Of a DNA stretch of 64,000 bases, positions 10,059 through 23,700 are shown piece after piece (within the stretch, counting starts at the first letter, position 1; each line of letters opens with the position of its first letter). This DNA comes from Nephrocerus scutellatus. Its lineage: Eukaryota > Arthropoda > Insecta > Diptera > Pipunculidae. The DNA lies in the NCBI GenBank assembly GCA_947095585.1, contig OX352761.1:81285267-81349266 (forward strand). The letters are read 5' to 3'. A program made the position numbers and the translations under genes. Under the pieces are notes generated by a model. The model did not search any database, had not been told where the DNA came from, and worked only from the letters and a program-made list of their open reading frames with translations.

Positions 10059-11574
10059 CCCCCACCGCTATCCTGAGGCTCCGACGAAGTAATAGTTTTT
10101 CTTATTATTATTTTTTTATATTTTATAAAGTTATATACTAACAAAATGATAATTAGTATAGATATTATAGATATGTTAGATGTATGATAATATATTTTTT
10201 CTTTATTATTTATTTTTATTTCTTCAATGTGCTTTCTATTATTTTCTGTTTTCTCAATATGAAAGTCTTCTAATTTAATCATTTCAATACTTTTGTTTTC
10301 TATTACTTCTGATATGAAATATGGAAGAATGATATTATCTTTTATTTTAAAATATGAATTTATATATGTTTTATTTTTGATTTCTATATTGCAATTTTCG
10401 AATTTAATTATTTTGCTTCCATATATATCTATTTTTAATTGATTACAGTTATGTTTAATATTGATTTTAGAAATGTTTTATGTTAATACAATTCCTGGAG
10501 TTATTTTCTTGATTTCATTTCCTGTGAAGTTATTCATTTGACAAAAGACTTTTTCAAATTTAATTATGTTTGAAATACAATTATTTTTGATTTTATTTAG
10601 ATTTCTTTCCAAATTGTCTTTTACATTTTGATCATATATGTTATTATTTTGGTCTATTATAAAAATGCTTTCATTTAGTGATATAGCTTTGTTGTATTTT
10701 TTTGGTATGAGTTCAATAAAAATAGTGGAATATGAGGAGTTGGAAAATTTGGGTATTAAAAGAATAATTATAATAAGTTCGTATTCAAATATTACGGCTA
10801 TTTTTGTGTCTTTAAGTCCTTAGATATTTTTAGCTAGTTTTAGTTCTTGTTCTGTTAAAATATTTTTTGTAAGTATACCAAGTTTGCTTGTTAAAATAAT
10901 TTGTTCTATGTCGTCTATGTGATGTCGGAAAGATTGATGTCATAATTAATTTGATAAATATGTTGTATGTAATTTATTTCTTTTTCTATCTTATTAATGT
11001 CCTTTTTATTTAGTTTATTAAAGTCGTTTAAGAATTGTGTAATATTTTTTTGTTGGTTTTGAATATGATTGGTTATATTTTCTATCTGTTGAGATATCTT
11101 AAAATTAAATGAAATTTGTTAATTATTTTCCGAAATTAATTCTTTGTTTTTTGATTTAAGAGCTTTTAGCTGAGATTTTATTTCGATTTCGTGTTGGGAA
11201 TCCATTGTGCCTGCTATATATTTAAGTCCTGTACCTAATATGTTCATTAGTGCTCGTTTGGATTTAGAATGTGGTTTAAGGTTAGATATTTTTTGTTTTA
11301 AATGTCTGAAGTTATGTATTAGTGTATTAAACATTGGGCTAGATGTGCCTATTTTGGTTTGTATTAGATTTATATTTTCATGTATGATATCCATAGTAAT
11401 TTCTATTTCCGTAGTGTTTATAATATGTAGAATTTTGTTAAATTTTTGAATAATGTTTATATCTTCCTTTTTTATTGTCATGTATCCATTATTGTTATTT
11501 AGATCATGTATTTCGAGAAATTGTCCATATACTAAATATAGTAAAGTTGATAAAATTATGATTTGAAGATTCAT
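10013..11574 (-). pseudogene. env: Errantivirus env (fusion-type glycoprotein), broken
   Basis: Envelope fusion glycoprotein remnant. The first 151 codons (11574-11119) start with a hydrophobic signal peptide (residues 1-17). Around residues 103-125 there is a basic SKSKR cleavage site followed by a Gly/Ala-rich fusion peptide, the arrangement of gypsy Env and related baculovirus F proteins. A stop follows at 11119, and the middle part is AT-rich, shifted and interrupted. The C-terminal piece (10282-10013) keeps a membrane anchor (SIISILIIILLVYNF) and a cytoplasmic tail whose frame runs through the polypurine tract and ends inside the 3' LTR. Not functional as it stands. Confidence 0.85.
10059..10075 (-). 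other. Polypurine tract
   Basis: The minus strand reads GGATAGCGGTGGGGG directly before the 3' LTR start, the expected plus-strand priming site for reverse transcription. Confidence 0.75.
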
Positions 11575-11639
11575 CTGTAAAAGATATGATTTATTTTAGA
11601 CTTCATTTTACTTGATATGTGAAAGTGAAAGTGTTATTA

Positions 11640-12665
11640 AAGAATCTATTTGTTTATTATTTTTATTTTGTATTTTCTTTTTGCTTAAAGTTAACCGATT
11701 TCCAGGTTGTTGATTTATGTATTTAATGAAATAGGATTCTTTTTTAGGTTTCTTTTTTGTTTTTGCTTTGTTCGGATTGTAGGTGAATCATTATTCTGAT
11801 ATTTCTTTTTCCGTTTTATGTGTGATTTATAATATTTTAAGTTATTACTTTTGTCAATTATATGATTTTCATCTATTATTTCTGCATCAATTTTTCTGAA
11901 TTTAGTATGGTTTTTTCCTCCACGTGTTTCTTTAATGAAAGTAGTTCCTGTCTGTATTTCTATATCTTCTTTATCTTTATTTAGTTTATTATAGTAATTT
12001 GTTTTTTCTTCAAATTTTTTTCTTTAATAGAATTATATTCATTATTGTGTATTTTTCCATTTTTGAAATCAATTGGTTTTTTATCAGTAGTTGAATGTAT
12101 AGTATTGTTATAATAGTTTATAATTTTTAATATCTTTTCTTCAACAGTATTACTATTTGTATTAGGATCATGTTTTAACAATCTGATGTGTTCATTGATA
12201 GTATTATGTAAGCGTTCTACATCTGAGTTGGATGTATGATTATAATTTGAAGTATAATGGATTTCTATATTTTCATTTTGTAAAAATTCTTTAAGTGGGA
12301 GAGCTTTAAAACCTAGCTCGTTATCTACAATTAATTTATTTATTGGTCCAATAGCAGCGATTAATGTTAGAATGCTTCTTTTAAATTCCGTTCATGTTCT
12401 TGCTGTAATTTTTATTGCTTGAGCGAATTTGCTGAATTTATCTATGAACGTGACAAAGAGTTGTTTTTCAAGTGAATAGAAAACGTCTGCATGAAAAATT
12501 TCGTTTGGTGCTGAAGGGGTTTCCGTTAGTTGATATTTATTTTTAATTGGATTTCGATCATATTTTTCCGTATTACATATTTCGCAATTATTGATAAATT
12601 GAGTTATTCTAATATTAAATTTTGGATGATAAAATTTTAAGATTAGTTCTTTATATTTCTATTAT
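11640..12665 (-). pseudogene. pol: Errantivirus integrase region of pol, broken
   Basis: Continuation of pol after the in-frame stop at 12666. In order on the minus strand: the end of the zinc-binding domain with a C-x2-C pair (near 12590), a first catalytic Asp in a HADVF context (near 12510), a second in VDNELGFKA (near 12340) and the Glu region DVERLHNTINEH (near 12200). A C-terminal piece (12181-11981) includes NYYNNTIHSTTDKKP. A further shifted basic tail runs to about 11640. Internal stops and frameshifts make it a pseudogene. Integrase would insert the element's cDNA into the host genome. Confidence 0.8.
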
Positions 12666-13892
12666 TCATCTGTGGTTATTTCTGAGATGTTCGTTTTTAA
12701 TGATTTCAACTAGTTCTTCTTCGTCTGTTATATCCTTTAGAAATTTATTAGTTTTAATAATTTTTAATTGGTCTTGTTCTGCGAAATGTTTTTTATAAAT
12801 GTCTTCTAATATTTTAATAAAATCTTCGTTATCTATATAGACACAGTTTAAAGTTTTGGGGTTGAAGTGTGTTTTTAGAAGTAATAATGCTGTTTCTTTG
12901 TCTAGGGATTTAATGTAAATGATTTTTCTATTTTTGTTAAAAATCTTTAATTGTTTTATTCGTAGTGAACCGGAGTTAGTCTTAAAAATTGCTATTTGTG
13001 TTTTAAATATATTTAAAGAAGATGTGGTGATTGGAAATATATTTGATTCGTTTTCTTCATTTCTTTCTGTAAGATTTATTTCTATTCTAGAAAGGGCGTT
13101 TTTATTTTTTGTTCCTTTTTTATACGTGATTTCATAATCAAATTCGGATAATTTTAGTCTCCATCTCACTAGTTTAGAATTGGGTTCTTTGATTGAAAAA
13201 AGCCATGTTAAGGGTTTATGATCGGTTTCGATTGTAAATTTACGTCCAAAAAGATATGGTCTGAAATATTTTGTTGACCAGACGATTGCTAGTAGTTCTT
13301 TTTCGATGGTACTGTAGTTTATTTCATGTTCATTTAATGTTCTGCTAGCGTAACATATCGGATGATTGTTTTGGGAAAGTATTGCGCCTAATGCATAATT
13401 ACTGGAATCCGTTGTAAGGGTAAATTTTTTATTGAAATCGGGATAACTTAATATTGGATCGTTTATTAATACTTTTTTAAGTGTCTTAAAACTTCTTTGA
13501 TATTTTATATTTGAAATGTTTATTTTAGCATTCTTTTTTAAGAATAATGTCATTGGCTTTGCTATTAATGAATAGTCTTTAATAAATTTTCTATAATAAC
13601 CCGTAAGTCCTAAGAATTGTTTAATTTGTTTTGTAGTTTTTGGTAGTGGAAATTTATTTACGCATTCAAGTTTTTTGGGATTTGGTTTTATTCCATTTTG
13701 TGTCACTATATGACCTAGAAATTCTGTTTCTTTCTTTAAGAACTCTGATTTATTCAATTGAATTTTTAGATTCGCTTTCTTTAAACAGTTAAATATTAAA
13801 TTAATTGAATTAATATGTTCTTGCAATGAAGTAGAGAAGATGATAATGTCGTCCAGATAGACTAAACAAATCTTATTGATATAATCCTTTAA
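12666..13892 (-). pseudogene. pol: Errantivirus pol: RT palm end, RNase H, start of integrase
   Basis: Second part of pol, truncated at its N-terminal side by the LINE insertion near 13893. The YLDD catalytic box is encoded at 13859-13848, then the RT thumb (FLGHIV, FLGLTGYYRKFI). RNase H shows acidic residues in TLTTDSSNYALGAIL, IEKELLAIVW and IETDHKPLTWL, and ends near NALSRIEI. The integrase zinc-binding start follows and is cut by a TGA at 12666 where the family usually has Gly. The other half of the RT palm lies at 17752-17262. Confidence 0.92.
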
Positions 13893-14291
13893 TCAGTTGT
13901 CTCTGATACGTTATCGTACGCGGATGTGCTGCGCATCGCCATTGCACACAAAAAACAAACAAAAAAGAAAAGCAACAACAACAAAACGCAAATTGCCCAA
14001 GCTCGCCGGCTCGCGTGTGAATATTTTTTAGTGCAAAGTGCAGTGTGTGGTGTCCATGCTTCCCGTCCCCAACACCTCAGCTAAAGAATTAGTGAATTAC
14101 AACTGTTTTATGCTTGCTTGCTGGCAGTGTGATGATCTAATTATTTAGCTATAAGAATAACGGATTGTGAGTGTTTGTTTCTTTTGGTGATTTAACTCAT
14201 TTTGTCGTGAAGGCATAACACTGGCGACAAATTGTGTTAATAATCCAATTTGAGACATACTCTTCTCAATACGGTTTAAAGAAGCTGTAAG

Positions 14292-17174
14292 TTGTGTTTT
14301 GTGTGTTTGTTTTTTTGTAGTATGTGTGTTTTCAGAGTGGATATCAGCAACATACGTGGGCTGAGAACGAATTCTTTTTCTGTGTTTAACCATGTTCATG
14401 TCCACAGGCCAGCAATTTTGGCATTGAGTGAAACTCAGGTGTTTGATAATTCTGATGTATCGGAATTTAATCTGCCTGGGTATAGCTTGGTGCCATTATT
14501 TTTATCTCGACGCGGACTCGCTATCTACGTCCGGACAGATGTTGCGTTTCAGCTTTTGCCTCAATTTAGCCAAAGTTCCAAGCCGGAATTCAATTTCATT
14601 TGGCTAAAAGTTAAGGTACAAGAGCGCAACATCTACTACTGTTTCCTTTACAGAAGCCCCAACTTAGACAGTGTTTCAACTCAGATTGAGTTTGATGTAC
14701 TGTCTGATTCAATCTTAAGAATTGAAAAAAACATGAAATCGTTATTGCGGGCGATTTCAATGTACACAATTCTGGGTGGCTTCGCCATTCTGGCCAGACA
14801 ACACCCGAAGGAAGGTGTGTTGAGTTATTCGCTGAGTTTAACCACCTTAATCAGCTTGTAAATGAGCCTACCCGAAAACCTGACATTGCATATCATTCCG
14901 CTAACACCCTTGACTTGTTCCTTACCTCTCGTCCTGAGAAATACTCCGTCAATGTATTGTTGCCTCTAGGCTCGTCAGACCATTGTGTAGTATCAGCTAA
15001 TTTCTCGTTAATAAACCACGTAGTTAGAGAAAAAACTCCCAAAAAAATAGTATGGCAATACGAGAAAGCCAATTGGACGGCCTTAACAACTTCTTTGGGA
15101 GAACTAACTGGTCGCTATTTTTTTCGTGATAGCAACGTGGATGCCGCCGCTGATGCAATCACAAACATCATTCTTATTGGTATGAGAAGGTTTATTCCTT
15201 TCGGGAATAAATCTATCAAATCAAAGGAAGATGGATGGTATGACTTGAGCTGTAAAGAGGCTTCTAGGATTAGAGAGGTTTTACAAAGCAAACCCTACCG
15301 AGGAAAACCGAAAAAAATTTAAACGAACAAGAAATGATTGCAATGCCCATCTTCGGCGAGTCAAATTCGCATACGACCGAAAATTAAGGCAAAAAATACT
15401 ACATTGTCCCAAAGGTAGTAAAAATTTTTGGTCCTTCGTGAAAAGAATCAAAAGTACAGCCTCGTCGTCGATTCCAACGCTCTTTTATAATGACATTCCA
15501 GTTGTCAGCTCTATAGACAAAGCCAATCTGTTTGCTGCGCATTTCGCAGCTAGTTCTACGCTTCCAGATTGTGCATTGCCGCCTCCTGCACCTCAGAGTA
15601 TTGAACACTCTATGGGACAGATATTTATTCGTACTCGTGCAATTGCTAGAGTTTTAAATGATCTCAACACACACAAATCCGCTGGGCCAGATGGTATTTC
15701 TCCATTAGTTCTGAAGAGGTGTTCTTTCAAGCTGGCATTACCATTGCGTAAGCTTTTCCATCTATCCTATTCTTCTGGACTCTTCCCGAGAAGTTGGAAA
15801 ACAGCATTTGTCCAGCCCATACCCAAAAAGGCGAGCCGTCGTCTCCTTCCTCGTACCGACCCATAGCACTTACATCCATTCTTTCCAAGGTCATGGAAAC
15901 GCTGATCAATTATCAGCTTAAGAAATATCTTGAAACCAACGAAATCCTTAGTGACCGGCAGCATGGATTTCGTGGGCAACGTTCTACTGGTGATTTTATG
16001 GTATATCTCACCGAACAGTGGAACCGATCTTTGCATCATTTTGGAGAAAGCAAAGCTGTTGCACTCGATATTTCAAAGGCATTTGACAGAGATCAAGCTC
16101 TTTTGTCTAAAATGCGTGCTTATGGTGTTGATGATAAACTGCTTCATTGGAATAGAAGCTATCTTCTGGACCGCTCAATTCAAGTTGTTTTGGACGGTTT
16201 GAAGTCTGAAATACACCACATAAATGCTGGCGTTCCCCAGGGCTCTGTTCTGTCCCCGACACTCTTTCTCATTTTTATTAATGATCTCTTATCTGTCACT
16301 TTTAATCCAATTCACTCTTTTGCTGACGACAGCACTCTCAGCTTCACATATACGTTTGTGGAACGTCCCTCCACTTCTGATATGGAACACAAATAACTTC
16401 GTATGTTAAGCTCGTTAAATTCTGACCTTGACAACATAATACAATGGGGAGAAATCAATCGAGTAGAATTTAACGCTTCCAAAACCCAATGTTGTCTCCT
16501 GTCGTCCAAGCGAATCCTTAACCCCATGCCATTATCCATGAATTGCACTTGCATCGAGGAAACTAAAAATCTTACAATTCTCGGTATGTGCGTTAACGAC
16601 AAGCTTCGTTGGAATGACCACATATTTACCATCGCTAAAAATGCTGCGAAATGTTTAGGTTTTCTAGCCCGGTGCAAGAAATATTTCTCTCCCTCTGATC
16701 TGGCTACCATATACAAGGCTTTTATTCGCCCAAAACTTGAGTACAATTGCCATATCTGGTCTGGTGCGCCTAAGACTACTTTGCATCAGCTAGATAGAAT
16801 AAAAAAACCGCGCGATAAAACTTATCGGTGACGAAAATATAGCGAAATCAATAGATTCGCTTGAACACCGCAGGAACGTTTCTGGCTTGTCACTGTTTTA
16901 TCGTTTCTTCTACCAGCGGTGCTCAAGAGAAATAGTCAGCTGCATGCCACCTCTCCTTGAATTCAACCGCAATACTCGTGGCGCTCTAAATGCTCATCAG
17001 GTTACCCTCAAGCCCATCTTCGGACGTACAGTTAAATTCAGGGATTCGTTCTTCAGCCGTACAACACGTATGTGGAATGCTCTGCTAAGCTCTGTCTACC
17101 CACATCACTTTGATCCACAGGCATTCAAAGCACAAGCTCATAGACATCTCCTCTTTTCTCCTCCTCTTCCTTAA
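14292..17174 (+). pseudogene. LINE endonuclease-reverse transcriptase, multiply frameshifted
   Basis: ORF2-type polyprotein for target-primed reverse transcription. Pieces in order: an APE-like endonuclease (14292-14861: NIRGLR, LSETQ, GLAIYVR, YRSPN), then its end in another frame (14870-15322: a TLDLFLTSRP-like block and the GSSDHCVV motif). RT follows at 15438-15866 (HKSAGPDGISPLVL) and 15794-16396 (SYRPIALTSI, ALDISKAFDR, GVPQGSVLSP and catalytic FADD at 16319-16330). The thumb and C-terminal region are at 16403-16831 and 16887-17174. The breaks are frameshifts near 14750, 15320, 15800 and 16810 and an in-frame TAA at 16394. No RNase H is seen. Confidence 0.9.
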
Positions 17175-17210
17175 CGCCCACGCTGTGCCAAGCATGTAGC
17201 CGAGCATTAT

Positions 17211-17226
17211 AAGGGTGCGAACCCTT
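17211..17226 (+). other. LINE 3'-UTR hairpin with a GCGA loop
   Basis: AAGGGTGCGAACCCTT folds into a 6-bp stem capped by GCGA (a GNRA tetraloop), about 20 bp before the poly(A). Similar 3' stem-loops are used by some LINE reverse transcriptases to recognise their RNA. It is retained in all seven tandem copies. Confidence 0.5.
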
Positions 17227-17261
17227 TGAAGCGTGCGCGAATTATAAAAAAAAAAAAAAAA

Positions 17262-17752
17262 TTATGTTCATAAGTCTTTGAAATGTCGCTGGGGCTGTCT
17301 TCAGTCCAAATGGCATTCTTAAGAATTCATAATGTCCTCCTTCTACGTTAAAGGCTGTTTTATGAATATATTTTTCCTCAATTTCTATTTGATGAAATCC
17401 CTTAGCTAAATCAAGGGTTGTGAAATACTGGCATCTGCCCAGTTTATCTAGTATATAATCAATATTTGGTAGAGGGTACTTGTCGTCTATTGTAACTTCA
17501 TTTAGTTTACGATAGTCTATGACAAGCCTCCACTTTTGTTTTCCACTGGCGTCGTCCTTTTTCGGTAAAATCCACACTGGGGCTGAATAAGGTGAATAGC
17601 TCGGCCTTATAATTTTGTTTTCGAGGAGTTCCTGGATCTGGGTTTTGACTTCATCTTTATGTATGTAAGGATATCTGTATGACTTCGCGTTTATTGGTAC
17701 ATTGTCAGTAGTACGTATTTCATGTTTGATTGCATTCGTAAATGAGAGATCT
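17262..17752 (-). pseudogene. pol: Errantivirus pol: N-terminal half of the RT domain (first copy)
   Basis: RT fingers and first palm segment, with DYRKLNEVT, the catalytic Asp in [10 protein letters not shown] and the [13 protein letters not shown] primer-grip region. It is cut on the C-terminal side by the LINE poly(A) and on the N-terminal side by the DNA element at 17754. Near-identical copies recur in each later 2.1-kb unit (about 19373-19862, 21509-22000, 23645-24136, 25780-26270, 27917-28407 and 30053-30543), with Val in place of Asp in the KKDDASG motif. Confidence 0.93.
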
Positions 17753-17753
17753 G

Positions 17754-20700
17754 GGGGCCGATTTCGGTCGCAAATGAGTCTAGACTCCTGAACAACCGCA
17801 AGTTTGTGGTGTAAGTAGATGTTATGTGTAGTGGTACGACGTTTTGACGCATGCGCATGATTTGATTTTGCTTTTATGTCAAGAGCAGTGCTGCTGGTTT
17901 ACATTTTTACAGCGGAGTATATTATCGGCTTTTTGGAAGTATATATAAGTTCCAACAGAAAACAAAAAAGCCTTTTAAATTATATAAATATTTTGTGATT
18001 GATTTTTCGCCCTTTTTTGCAATTGCACAAAATAAATTATTCCATGCTTATATTCCTGTGTTTCATAATGTCTACACAAGTACGATGATGTACTTATACT
18101 TTTATTATTTTACTACATTACAACAACTAAATACAAATGCCTTAAATAAAGTACCAAAATATAACAAATAAACCGACGTTTCTTTTGTGTATTATATATC
18201 CGAAAACAAAATCATACAAAGATTTTACAAAAATCAATCGAAAAAAAACAACCCATTTTTCATCTAAATTCTCTAATCGCAGAAATTGATATGGGAGCCC
18301 CTCGATCCTGGGCCATTTTTTTTTATTGTAGGAGAAAATCATCGAAACAGACATTTGACATCAGATGTTAAAATTGAAAACGCTCAGATCATTTTATTCT
18401 GAGCACTTAGAGCACGCTCATACTCTGAGCAACTAAGAAACACGAACATTTATCTTGAGAACTCTTTGACTGCTCTGAACTAATTTATGAAAACGCGAAA
18501 TGACAGATTAATTAAGCATAAAACATTTATGTCTCGTTTCATTTGCTGGGTTCATTTGAGCGTGAGCTAAGATTTCTCTCTCTCTCTACCACCAAAACCA
18601 TGCAGTGCAGCCGACTGCGCAGCACACACCGCACACAGTCCATAAAGGGCGACGAATATCTGATGCCAGTATAGATATTTAAAAAATGTATAAGGGCCTT
18701 GCGGCCGAACCCGGGACCCGATCACTACCACATATTTACCATCGCTAAAAATGCTGCGAAATGTTTAGGTTTTCTAGCCCGGTGCAAGAAATATTTCTCT
18801 CCCTCTGATCTGGCTACCATATACAAGGCTTTTATTCGCCCAAAACTTGAGTACAATTGCCATATCTGGTCTGGTGCGCCTAAGACTACTTTGCATCAGC
18901 TAGATAGAATAAAAAAACCGCGCGATAAAACTTATCGGTGACGAAAATATAGCGAAATCAATAGATTCGCTTGAACACCGCAGGAACGTTTCTGGCTTGT
19001 CACTGTTTTATCGTTTCTTCTACCAGCGGTGCTCAAGAGAAATAGTCAGCTGCATGCCACCTCTCCTTGAATTCAACCGCAATACTCGTGGCGCTCTAAA
19101 TGCTCATCAGGTTACCCTCAAGCCCATCTTCGGACGTACAGTTAAATTCAGGGATTCGTTCTTCAGCCGTACAACACGTATGTGGAATGCTCTGCCAAGC
19201 TCTGTCTACCCACATCACTTTGATCCACAGGCATTCAAAGCACAAGCTCATAGACATCTCCTCTTTTCTCCTCCTCTTCCTTAACGCCCACGCTGTGCCA
19301 AGCATATAGCCGAGCATTATAAGGGTGCGAACCCTTTGAAGCGTGCGCGAATTATAAAAAAAAAAAAAATTATGTTCATAAGTCTTTGAAATGTCGCTGG
19401 GGCTGTCTTCAGTCCAAATGGCATTCTTAAGAATTCATAATGTCCTCCTTCTACGTTAAAGGCTGTTTTATGAATATCTTTTTCCTCAATTTCTATTTGA
19501 TGAAATCCCTTAGCTAAATCAAGGGTTGTGAAATACTGGCATCTGCCCAGTTTATCTAGTATATAATCAATATTTGGTAGAGGGTACTTGTCGTCTATTG
19601 TAACTTCATTTAGTTTACGATAGTCTATGACAAGCCTCCACTTTTGTTTTCCACTGGCGTCGACCTTTTTCGGTAAAATCCACACTGGGGCTGAATAAGG
19701 TGAATAGCTCGGCCTTATAATTTTGTTTTCGAGGAGTTCCTGGATCTGGGTTTTGACTTCATCTTTATGTATGTAAGAATATCTGTATGACTTCGCGTTT
19801 ATTGGTACATTGTCAGTAGTAAGTATTTCATGTTTGATTGCATTCGTAAATGAGAGATCTGGGGGCCGATTTCGGTCGCAAATGAGTCTAGACTCCTGAA
19901 CAACCGCAAGTTTGTGGTGTAAGTAGATGTTATGTGTAGTGGTACGACGTTTTGACGCATGCGCATGATTTGATTTTGCTTTTATGTCAAGAGCAGTGCT
20001 GCTGGTTTACATTTTTACAGCGGAGTATATTATCGGCTTTTTGGAAGTATACTGGATTATATGATAAAAATATTTGTAAAAATAGTTCCAACAGAAAACA
20101 AAAAAGCCTTTTAAATTATATAAATATTTTGTGATTGATTTTTCGCCCTTTTTTGCAATTGCACAAAATAAATTATTCCATGCTTATATTCCTGTGTTTC
20201 ATAATGTCTACACAAGTACGATGATGTACTTATACTTTTATTATTTTACTACATTACAACAACTAAATACAAATGCCTTAAATAAAGTACCAAAATATAA
20301 CAAATAAACCGACGTTTCTTTTGTGTATTATATATCCGAAAACAAAATCATACAAAGATTTTACAAAAATCAATCGAAAAAAAACAACCCATTTTTCATC
20401 TAAATTCTCTAATCGCAGAAATTGATATGGGAGCCCCTCGATCCTGGGCCATTTTTTTTTATTGTAGGAGAAAATCATCGAAACAGACATTTGACATCAG
20501 ATGTTAAAATTGAAAACGCTCAGATCATTTTATTCTGAGCACTTAGAGCACGCTCATACTCTGAGCAACTAAGAAACACGAACATTTATCTTGAGAACTC
20601 TTTGACTGCTCTGAACTAATTTATGAAAACGCGAAATGACAGATTAATTAAGCATAAAACATTTATGTCTCGTTTCATTTGCTGGGTTCATTTGAGCGTG

Positions 20701-23700
20701 AGCTAAGATTTCTCTCTCTCTCTACCACCAAAACCATGCAGTGCAGCCGACTGCGCAGCACACACCGCACACAGTCCATAAAGGGCGACGAATATCTGAT
20801 GCCAGTATAGATATTTAAAAAATGTATAAGGGCCTTGCGGCCGAACCCGGGACCCGATCACTACCACATATTTACCATCGCTAAAAATGCTGCGAAATGT
20901 TTAGGTTTTCTAGCCCGGTGCAAGAAATATTTCTCTCCCTCTGATCTGGCTACCATATACAAGGCTTTTATTCGCCCAAAACTTGAGTACAATTGCCATA
21001 TCTGGTCTGGTGCGCCTAAGACTACTTTGCATCAGCTAGATAGAATAAAAAAACCGCGCGATAAAACTTATCGGTGACGAAAATATAGCGAAATCAATAG
21101 ATTCGCTTGAACACCGCAGGAACGTTTCTGGCTTGTCACTGTTTTATCGTTTCTTCTACCAGCGGTGCTCAAGAGAAATAGTCAGCTGCATGCCACCTCT
21201 CCTTGAATTCAACCGCAATACTCGTGGCGCTCTAAATGCTCATCAGGTTACCCTCAAGCCCATCTTCGGACGTACAGTTAAATTCAGGGATTCGTTCTTC
21301 AGCCGTACAACACGTATGTGGAATGCTCTGCCAAGCTCTGTCTACCCACATCACTTTGATCCACAGGCATTCAAAGCACAAGCTCATAGACATCTCCTCT
21401 TTTCTCCTCCTCTTCCTTAACGCCCACGCTGTGCCAAGCATATAGCCGAGCATTATAAGGGTGCGAACCCTTTGAAGCGTGCGCGAATTATAAAAAAAAA
21501 AAAAAATTATGTTCATAAGTCTTTGAAATGTCGCTGGGGCTGTCTTCAGTCCAAATGGCATTCTTAAGAATTCATAATGTCCTCCTTCTACGTTAAAGGC
21601 TGTTTTATGAATATCTTTTTCCTCAATTTCTATTTGATGAAATCCCTTAGCTAAATCAAGGGTTGTGAAATACTGGCATCTGCCCAGTTTATCTAGTATA
21701 TAATCAATATTTGGTAGAGGGTACTTGTCGTCTATTGTAACTTCATTTAGTTTACGATAGTCTATGACAAGCCTCCACTTTTGTTTTCCACTGGCGTCGA
21801 CCTTTTTCGGTAAAATCCACACTGGGGCTGAATAAGGTGAATAGCTCGGCCTTATAATTTTGTTTTCGAGGAGTTCCTGGATCTGGGTTTTGACTTCATC
21901 TTTATGTATGTAAGAATATCTGTATGACTTCGCGTTTATTGGTACATTGTCAGTAGTAAGTATTTCATGTTTGATTGCATTCGTAAATGAGAGATCTGGG
22001 GGCCGATTTCGGTCGCAAATGAGTCTAGACTCCTGAACAACCGCAAGTTTGTGGTGTAAGTAGATGTTATGTGTAGTGGTACGACGTTTTGACGCATGCG
22101 CATGATTTGATTTTGCTTTTATGTCAAGAGCAGTGCTGCTGGTTTACATTTTTACAGCGGAGTATATTATCGGCTTTTTGGAAGTATACTGGATTATATG
22201 ATAAAAATATTTGTAAAAATAGTTCCAACAGAAAACAAAAAAGCCTTTTAAATTATATAAATATTTTGTGATTGATTTTTCGCCCTTTTTTGCAATTGCA
22301 CAAAATAAATTATTCCATGCTTATATTCCTGTGTTTCATAATGTCTACACAAGTACGATGATGTACTTATACTTTTATTATTTTACTACATTACAACAAC
22401 TAAATACAAATGCCTTAAATAAAGTACCAAAATATAACAAATAAACCGACGTTTCTTTTGTGTATTATATATCCGAAAACAAAATCATACAAAGATTTTA
22501 CAAAAATCAATCGAAAAAAAACAACCCATTTTTCATCTAAATTCTCTAATCGCAGAAATTGATATGGGAGCCCCTCGATCCTGGGCCATTTTTTTTTATT
22601 GTAGGAGAAAATCATCGAAACAGACATTTGACATCAGATGTTAAAATTGAAAACGCTCAGATCATTTTATTCTGAGCACTTAGAGCACGCTCATACTCTG
22701 AGCAACTAAGAAACACGAACATTTATCTTGAGAACTCTTTGACTGCTCTGAACTAATTTATGAAAACGCGAAATGACAGATTAATTAAGCATAAAACATT
22801 TATGTCTCGTTTCATTTGCTGGGTTCATTTGAGCGTGAGCTAAGATTTCTCTCTCTCTCTACCACCAAAACCATGCAGTGCAGCCGACTGCGCAGCACAC
22901 ACCGCACACAGTCCATAAAGGGCGACGAATATCTGATGCCAGTATAGATATTTAAAAAATGTATAAGGGCCTTGCGGCCGAACCCGGGACCCGATCACTA
23001 CCACATATTTACCATCGCTAAAAATGCTGCGAAATGTTTAGGTTTTCTAGCCCGGTGCAAGAAATATTTCTCTCCCTCTGATCTGGCTACCATATACAAG
23101 GCTTTTATTCGCCCAAAACTTGAGTACAATTGCCATATCTGGTCTGGTGCGCCTAAGACTACTTTGCATCAGCTAGATAGAATAAAAAAACCGCGCGATA
23201 AAACTTATCGGTGACGAAAATATAGCGAAATCAATAGATTCGCTTGAACACCGCAGGAACGTTTCTGGCTTGTCACTGTTTTATCGTTTCTTCTACCAGC
23301 GGTGCTCAAGAGAAATAGTCAGCTGCATGCCACCTCTCCTTGAATTCAACCGCAATACTCGTGGCGCTCTAAATGCTCATCAGGTTACCCTCAAGCCCAT
23401 CTTCGGACGTACAGTTAAATTCAGGGATTCGTTCTTCAGCCGTACAACACGTATGTGGAATGCTCTGCCAAGCTCTGTCTACCCACATCACTTTGATCCA
23501 CAGGCATTCAAAGCACAAGCTCATAGACATCTCCTCTTTTCTCCTCCTCTTCCTTAACGCCCACGCTGTGCCAAGCATATAGCCGAGCATTATAAGGGTG
23601 CGAACCCTTTGAAGCGTGCGCGAATTATAAAAAAAAAAAAAAATTATGTTCATAAGTCTTTGAAATGTCGCTGGGGCTGTCTTCAGTCCAAATGGCATTC

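Larger units (their letters stand above)
13893..17262 (+). mobile_element. Non-LTR retrotransposon (Jockey/CR1-like LINE) inside pol
   Basis: Near full-length LINE of about 3.4 kb in the opposite orientation to its host element. It has a 5' untranslated region (13893-14290), an endonuclease-RT gene (about 14292-17174), a short 3' UTR with a hairpin, and a 16-base poly(A) at 17246-17261 that meets errantivirus pol. It interrupts pol between the first RT Asp motif and the YLDD box. I could not define a clean target duplication. The clade is uncertain. Confidence 0.9.
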
